NCBI RefSeq assembly: GCF_014650035.1
Contig: NZ_BMUE01000006.1
Location: 124,001 to 188,000, forward strand
Direction: 5' to 3'
DNA: 64,000 bases
Origin: Streptomyces lucensis JCM 4490
GTDB lineage: Bacteria; Actinomycetota; Actinomycetes; Streptomycetales; Streptomycetaceae
The notes under the pieces were generated by a model, which worked only from the letters and a program-made list of their open reading frames with translations, had not been told where the DNA came from and made no database searches. Shown in pieces: positions 59,968-64,000 of this stretch. A program made the position numbers and the translations under genes. Within the stretch, counting starts at the first letter, position 1, and the number at the start of each line of letters is the position of its first letter.

Positions 59968-61080
59968 ATGACAGCAGCAGGGAAGCACCAGGTGAGCCGC
60001 GCGGAAACCTCACGTCGAGGCAGCCGGCCGGGCCGGGCGGGCATCAGAGACGTGGCCGCCGCCGCCGGGGTCTCCATCACGACCGTCTCCGACGCCCTCA
60101 ACGGCAAGGGCCGGCTCCCGGACGCCACCCGGCGCCATGTCCGCGAGGTCGCCGACCGGCTGGGGTACCGTCCCTCGGCCGCCGCCCGCACCCTCCGTAC
60201 CGGCAAGTCCGGTCTGATCGGCCTGACCGTGACGACGTACGGGGATGAACCTTTCACCTTCACCGAGTTCGCGTACTTCGCCGAGATGGCCCGGGCCGCC
60301 ACTTCGGCCGCCCTCGCCCGCGGCTACGCGCTCGTCATCCTCCCGGCGACCTCCCGCCACGACGTCTGGTCCAACGTCGCCCTGGACGGCACGGTCGTCA
60401 TCGACCCCTCCGACCAGGACCCGGTCGTGAGCGAACTGGTCCGCCAGGGGCTGCCGGTCGTGTCCGACGGGCGCCCGGCCGGCTCGCTCCCGGTCACCGC
60501 CTGGGTCGACAACGATCACGAGGCCGCCGTACTGGGCATCCTCGACCACCTCGCCGCCGCCGGCGCCCGCCGCATCGGTCTGCTCACGGGCACCACGACG
60601 GACACGTACACCCACCTGTCGACCACCGCCTACCTGCACTGGTGCGAGCGCGTCGGCCAGGATCCGGTCTACGAGGCCTACCCGGCGCACGACCCGTGCG
60701 CGGGCGCCGTCGCCGCCGACCGGCTGCTCGCCCGCCCCGACCGGCCCGACGCCGTCTACGGCCTGTTCGACCCCAACGGCACCGACCTGCTCGCCGCCGC
60801 CCGCCGCTACGGGCTCCGTGTCCCCGACGACCTGCTGCTGGTGTGCTGCAGCGAGTCCACGGTGTACGCCAGCACCGAGCCGCCCATCACCACCCTCTCC
60901 CTGAAGCCGCGCCGTATCGGCACCGCCGTCGTGCAGTTGCTCATCGACGCCATCGAGGGCGTCGAGTCGGACCACCCGGTCGAGCAGGTGATACCGACCG
61001 AGCTGATCGTGCGCACCTCCTCCCAGCGGCGCTCCCCGCGCACGACGGTCAGCCCGCCGCGCACACCGGACGACAAGTAG
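59968..61080 (+). CDS. LacI-family transcriptional regulator
   Basis: A 370-aa protein. The HTH plus hinge helix reads RAGIRDVAAAAGVSITTVSDALNGKGRLPDATRRHVREVADRLGYRPSAAARTLRTGKSG (about residues 22-80). The periplasmic-binding-like ligand domain follows (about 85-355). The first 20 residues are a Ser/Arg-rich extension. It should bind a palindromic operator as a dimer and respond to a sugar or nucleoside. No sugar genes are adjacent; the gene is alone on its strand between the HisC-like gene and the phosphatase. A terminator follows at 61160-61187. Confidence 0.9.
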   Translation: MTAAGKHQVSRAETSRRGSRPGRAGIRDVAAAAGVSITTVSDALNGKGRLPDATRRHVREVADRLGYRPSAAARTLRTGKSGLIGLTVTTYGDEPFTFTEFAYFAEMARAATSAALARGYALVILPATSRHDVWSNVALDGTVVIDPSDQDPVVSELVRQGLPVVSDGRPAGSLPVTAWVDNDHEAAVLGILDHLAAAGARRIGLLTGTTTDTYTHLSTTAYLHWCERVGQDPVYEAYPAHDPCAGAVAADRLLARPDRPDAVYGLFDPNGTDLLAAARRYGLRVPDDLLLVCCSESTVYASTEPPITTLSLKPRRIGTAVVQLLIDAIEGVESDHPVEQVIPTELIVRTSSQRRSPRTTVSPPRTPDDK

Positions 61081-61159
61081 CGCGCCGAAGCGGCTCCCTG
61101 AGGCACCTACCGGTGCTCCGGGGCGCGGAGGCCGGGGACCGGTGACCGGCAAGCGGGCG

Positions 61160-61187
61160 ACGGCGGCCGCAGGGGGCCGGCCGCCGT
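61160..61187. terminator. Terminator after LacI gene
   Basis: acggcggcc...ggccgccgt stem with an approximately 10-nt loop, 80 nt after the stop. Confidence 0.65.
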
Positions 61188-61283
61188 GCGAACATCTGCC
61201 CAAACGGGGCGAAAGCCGCAGCGTGCCGCAGTCTTGTTCCGATTCACCACCCCTGGGTCATCACACGGCGCGACGAGCGTTCC

Positions 61284-61289
61284 TATGAT
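61284..61289 (+). promoter_or_regulatory. -10 element TATGAT before the metallophosphatase gene
   Basis: A near-consensus -10 78 nt before the ATG at 61367. No clear -35 could be matched. Confidence 0.4.
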
Positions 61290-61366
61290 GGGCCCACGAC
61301 ACCGTGGACCGCTGCGACCAGGCAGTCCGAAGCGGTGCAGCTGCGGCGCGATGGTGGAGGGGTCTG

Positions 61367-62446
61367 ATGACTCAGGGGGCCGGTCAGGGACCCGAGGTGG
61401 AGCGGACGGCGACGCTGCGCGACTTCCGGGTGCCGGCGTACGTCCACGAGACCGGTCCGTTCGTCCGAGACGTGCATCCGGGCGACACCGCCCCGCCCGC
61501 CGACGAGGTGTACTCCGAGGGCTACACGCCCACCCAGCGCGACCTGCCCGTCATCAACCGCGGCGACACCGTCCAGGTGCCCGTCGAACCGGTCCCCGCC
61601 GCCCCGGCGCCGCCGCCGGCCACCGGCCCCGGACCGCTGTACGTCGTCGGTGACGTCCACGGCTACCTCGACGAACTGCTCGCCGCCCTGCAGGAGCAGG
61701 GGCTGGTCAACGCCTCGGGCGAGTGGTGCGCCGGCACCGCCCGGCTGTGGTTCCTGGGCGACTTCACCGACCGCGGCCCCGACGGCATCGGCGTCATCGA
61801 CCTGGTGATGCGGCTGTCCGCCGAGGCGGCCGCGGCCGGCGGCTACTGCAAGGCCCTCATGGGAAACCACGAGCTGCTGCTCCTCGGGGCCAAGCGGTTC
61901 GGCGACACCCCGGTCCACTCCGGCGCGGGCACCGCCACCTTCCAGGCGGCCTGGCTGCTCAACGGCGGCCAGAAGACCGACATGGACCGCCTCCAGGACC
62001 ACCACCTGCAGTGGATGGCCCGCCTGGACGCCGTCGAGGAGGTCGACGGCTACCTGCTCGTCCACTCCGACACCACCGCCTACCTCGACTACGGCGACTC
62101 GATCGAAGCGGTCAACGACACCGTCCGCGAAGCGCTGACCCGCAACGACGCCGACGAGGTCTGGGACCTGTTCCGCAAGTTCACCAAGCGCTTCTCCTTC
62201 CGCGACGAGGGCGGGGCCGACGCCGTCCGCTCCCTCCTCGATACGTACGGCGGCAACCGGGTCGTTCACGGACACAGCCCCATCCCCTACCTCCTCGGCG
62301 AGGTCGGCTCCGAGGACGGCGAGGAGAACAGCGGCCCGGTCGTCGAGGGACCCCACGTGTACGCGGGCGGGCTCGCCATCGCCATGGACGGCGGCGTGAC
62401 CATGGCCGGGAAGCTGCTGGTCCGGCAACTTCCCCTGGACAACTGA
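61367..62446 (+). CDS. Metallophosphoesterase, PPP-type (Ser/Thr or diadenosine phosphatase-like)
   Basis: A 359-aa protein with a 75-residue disordered N-terminus, then the calcineurin-like core: GDVHGYLDELLAAL (GDxHG), FLGDFTDRGPDGIGVIDLV (GDxxDRG), KALMGNHELLLLG (GNHE), LLVHSDTTAYLDYG, and VVHGHSPIPY (GHxP). All metal ligands are present. It hydrolyses phosphomonoesters or dinucleotides; the closest core pattern is bacterial PPP-family phosphatases. A ribosome site (ggagggg) precedes the ATG. It stands 180 bp before a membrane protein with a repeat tail. Confidence 0.9.
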   Translation: MTQGAGQGPEVERTATLRDFRVPAYVHETGPFVRDVHPGDTAPPADEVYSEGYTPTQRDLPVINRGDTVQVPVEPVPAAPAPPPATGPGPLYVVGDVHGYLDELLAALQEQGLVNASGEWCAGTARLWFLGDFTDRGPDGIGVIDLVMRLSAEAAAAGGYCKALMGNHELLLLGAKRFGDTPVHSGAGTATFQAAWLLNGGQKTDMDRLQDHHLQWMARLDAVEEVDGYLLVHSDTTAYLDYGDSIEAVNDTVREALTRNDADEVWDLFRKFTKRFSFRDEGGADAVRSLLDTYGGNRVVHGHSPIPYLLGEVGSEDGEENSGPVVEGPHVYAGGLAIAMDGGVTMAGKLLVRQLPLDN

Positions 62447-62626
62447 CCGTTCCCGCGACAGGCCGTCCCCGGCGCGGTACGCGCGCAGGCGGAACGCAAT
62501 TTCCGGCAACCCCCTGTCACCGTGTACCGCCACGGCTCTACCATCGGTTGTCCGTAACAGGCTCCCCTCCGTTTCTGCCCGACGGCTCGCCGGCGTGCGA
62601 GCCCCAGCCCTACGGAGCATCGGGGG

Positions 62627-63505
62627 ATGCACATGAACAGCGTTCCGCAGCACCTGCAGAGCGAGGACCGCCAGGAGTTCGAGCGGCTCCTCGATGAGGC
62701 GCTGCGCTCCGCCCCGCACCGGCCGGAGCCGGCCGCTGCCGGACAGCGGCTCGGCCCCGGACAACTGCGCACCATGGCGCTCGACGCCATGGCCCTGATC
62801 ACCGAGGCCGCGGCGGCCGAGTACCAGCACTACGTGCAGATCCGCGACGAACTGCGCCAACCGGCGCTGTCCGCGCCCCCGGTCCCCGGCGACACCGCAC
62901 CGGCGGACTCGGTCCCGGCCACGGCGACTCCCACCGCCCCCCTCGGCACGCCGGCCGCTGCCGGCGAGGCCACCGGCGCGGGCGCGATCGCGGTCGTCGC
63001 CGTACTGGCACCGGTCCTGTCCGGGACCGCTGCGGCGATCTTCCTGCTCGTCGGCTGGATCCTGAAGATGCTGGACGCCGGGCAGCCCGTCGCCAGGACC
63101 ATGCTCACCGTGGGCTGGGTGTTCGGCGCCGTCACCGCCGCCGGGATCCTCGTCGCCGCCGCCGGACTGCTCCTCACCGCCCTGCGCAACGGCGCCGGCA
63201 CTTCGGCGGAGAGCCGGGCGCGGGACGCGGCGCACGAGGAGCTGGCCAGGGCCAGGGAGGCCTGGCGGAGCGCTCTGCTGGAGCGGGGCATCCTGCCGTT
63301 CCTGCAGGAGGCCCTCGCCGAGTCCGGCCCCGCGGCCCCGCACCGGACGGCCCCGCCCGCCACGACCGGCCGCATGCCGCGCCTGGGATACGACCGCCCC
63401 GGTTTCAGCAGCCCCGACGACGGCACCGGCTCCGGCCGGCCGAGCTTCTCCAGCCCCGACTACACGAGCCCGGACTTCGGCGGCCCCGAGCACCTGCCGG
63501 AGTGA
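62627..63505 (+). CDS. Membrane protein with cytosolic N-domain and FSSPD-repeat tail
   Basis: A 292-aa protein. Residues 1-75 are an acidic helical region (EDRQEFERLLDEALRSAPHRP ... LRTMALDAMALITEAAAAEYQHYVQIRDEL), then a Pro/Thr/Ala spacer. Two membrane helices (about 122-150 and 163-190). The C-terminal half is a long helix (AESRARDAAHEELARAREAWRSALLERGILPFLQEAL), then a low-complexity tail with repeats GFSSPDDGT, SFSSPDYTSPDFGGPE, suggestive of a Ser/Tyr phosphosite or interaction array. Family not recognised; similar proteins are common in Streptomyces. Proximity to the phosphatase gene hints at a substrate relation, unproven. Confidence 0.68.
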   Translation: MHMNSVPQHLQSEDRQEFERLLDEALRSAPHRPEPAAAGQRLGPGQLRTMALDAMALITEAAAAEYQHYVQIRDELRQPALSAPPVPGDTAPADSVPATATPTAPLGTPAAAGEATGAGAIAVVAVLAPVLSGTAAAIFLLVGWILKMLDAGQPVARTMLTVGWVFGAVTAAGILVAAAGLLLTALRNGAGTSAESRARDAAHEELARAREAWRSALLERGILPFLQEALAESGPAAPHRTAPPATTGRMPRLGYDRPGFSSPDDGTGSGRPSFSSPDYTSPDFGGPEHLPE

Positions 63506-63524
63506 GACCGGTGCCGGTGGACAG

Positions 63525-63562
63525 GGGCGGTGCCGTCCAGCGCGCTCGGCCGGGCACCGCCC
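63525..63562. terminator. Bidirectional terminator between convergent genes
   Basis: 10-bp stem gggcggtgcc/ggcaccgccc between the membrane protein stop and thiC stop. Confidence 0.7.
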
Positions 63563-63571
63563 TCGCCCCCG

Positions 63572-64000
<429 letters not shown>

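Overview
The window is high-GC actinobacterial DNA, almost certainly a Streptomyces chromosome. The evidence is extreme third-position GC, many GTG starts, leaderless TANNNT promoters, a Rex-type operator in front of cydABCD, Streptomyces-type parS and DnaA-box sequences, a subtilisin-inhibitor-like protein, and a copper/DtpA operon arranged as in S. lividans and S. coelicolor. From memory, the gene order runs backwards through the core-arm region near oriC of S. coelicolor, from a subtilisin-inhibitor homologue on the left to thiC on the right. Two perfect parS sites fit an origin-proximal position.

Layout, 1-20 kb: a truncated small membrane protein divergent from a MarR regulator; a tRNA-Arg/tRNA-Ser pair with a decayed integrase and a duplicated tRNA end (a fossil integration site); a secreted protease inhibitor; a very large PAS/pseudokinase; a TetR/MFS efflux pair with twin operators; an acyl-CoA synthetase under a palindrome; an ECF-like sigma factor; a standalone Prim-Pol; a lipoprotein; a GNAT enzyme; tRNA-Ser(TGA); and a four-gene operon built round a WXG100 protein with a repetitive beta-rich C-terminus.

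19-32 kb: HtrA-like protease, GDPD phosphodiesterase, two RsbW-like ATP-binding proteins, a DUF5926/SEC-C protein, a catalytically degenerate Prim-Pol-like protein, a GAF-PP2C protein lacking a metal ligand, Xaa-Pro aminopeptidase, a MocR regulator and a second GNAT enzyme. 32-38.4 kb is the copper-trafficking operon (membrane protein, YcnI, Sco, PCuAC, CopC-CopD fusion, Tat-exported DyP peroxidase). Next come pheA, a DnaA-box-rich spacer, serS with a coupled HAD phosphatase, a tandem-repeat spacer and tRNA-Ser(GCT).

42.7-64 kb: a four-gene double ABC exporter operon, an EphD-like hydrolase-SDR fusion, KptA with a coupled partner, an LLM oxidoreductase, a second HAD phosphatase, cydA-cydB-cydCD under a Rex operator with two parS at the cydCD start, a HisC-like aminotransferase, a LacI regulator, a metallophosphatase, a membrane protein with a repeat tail, and the 3' part of thiC running off the right edge.

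Most of the window is conserved core chromosome. The least explained parts are the WXG100 operon (16.3-19.3 kb), the degenerate signalling proteins (2.7-7.4 kb and 26.2-27.7 kb), the inactive Prim-Pol homologue with its direct-repeat upstream site, and several noncoding repeat arrays. I saw no CRISPR array, no intact prophage and no insertion sequence. All identifications are from reading translations and motifs; no database search was possible.
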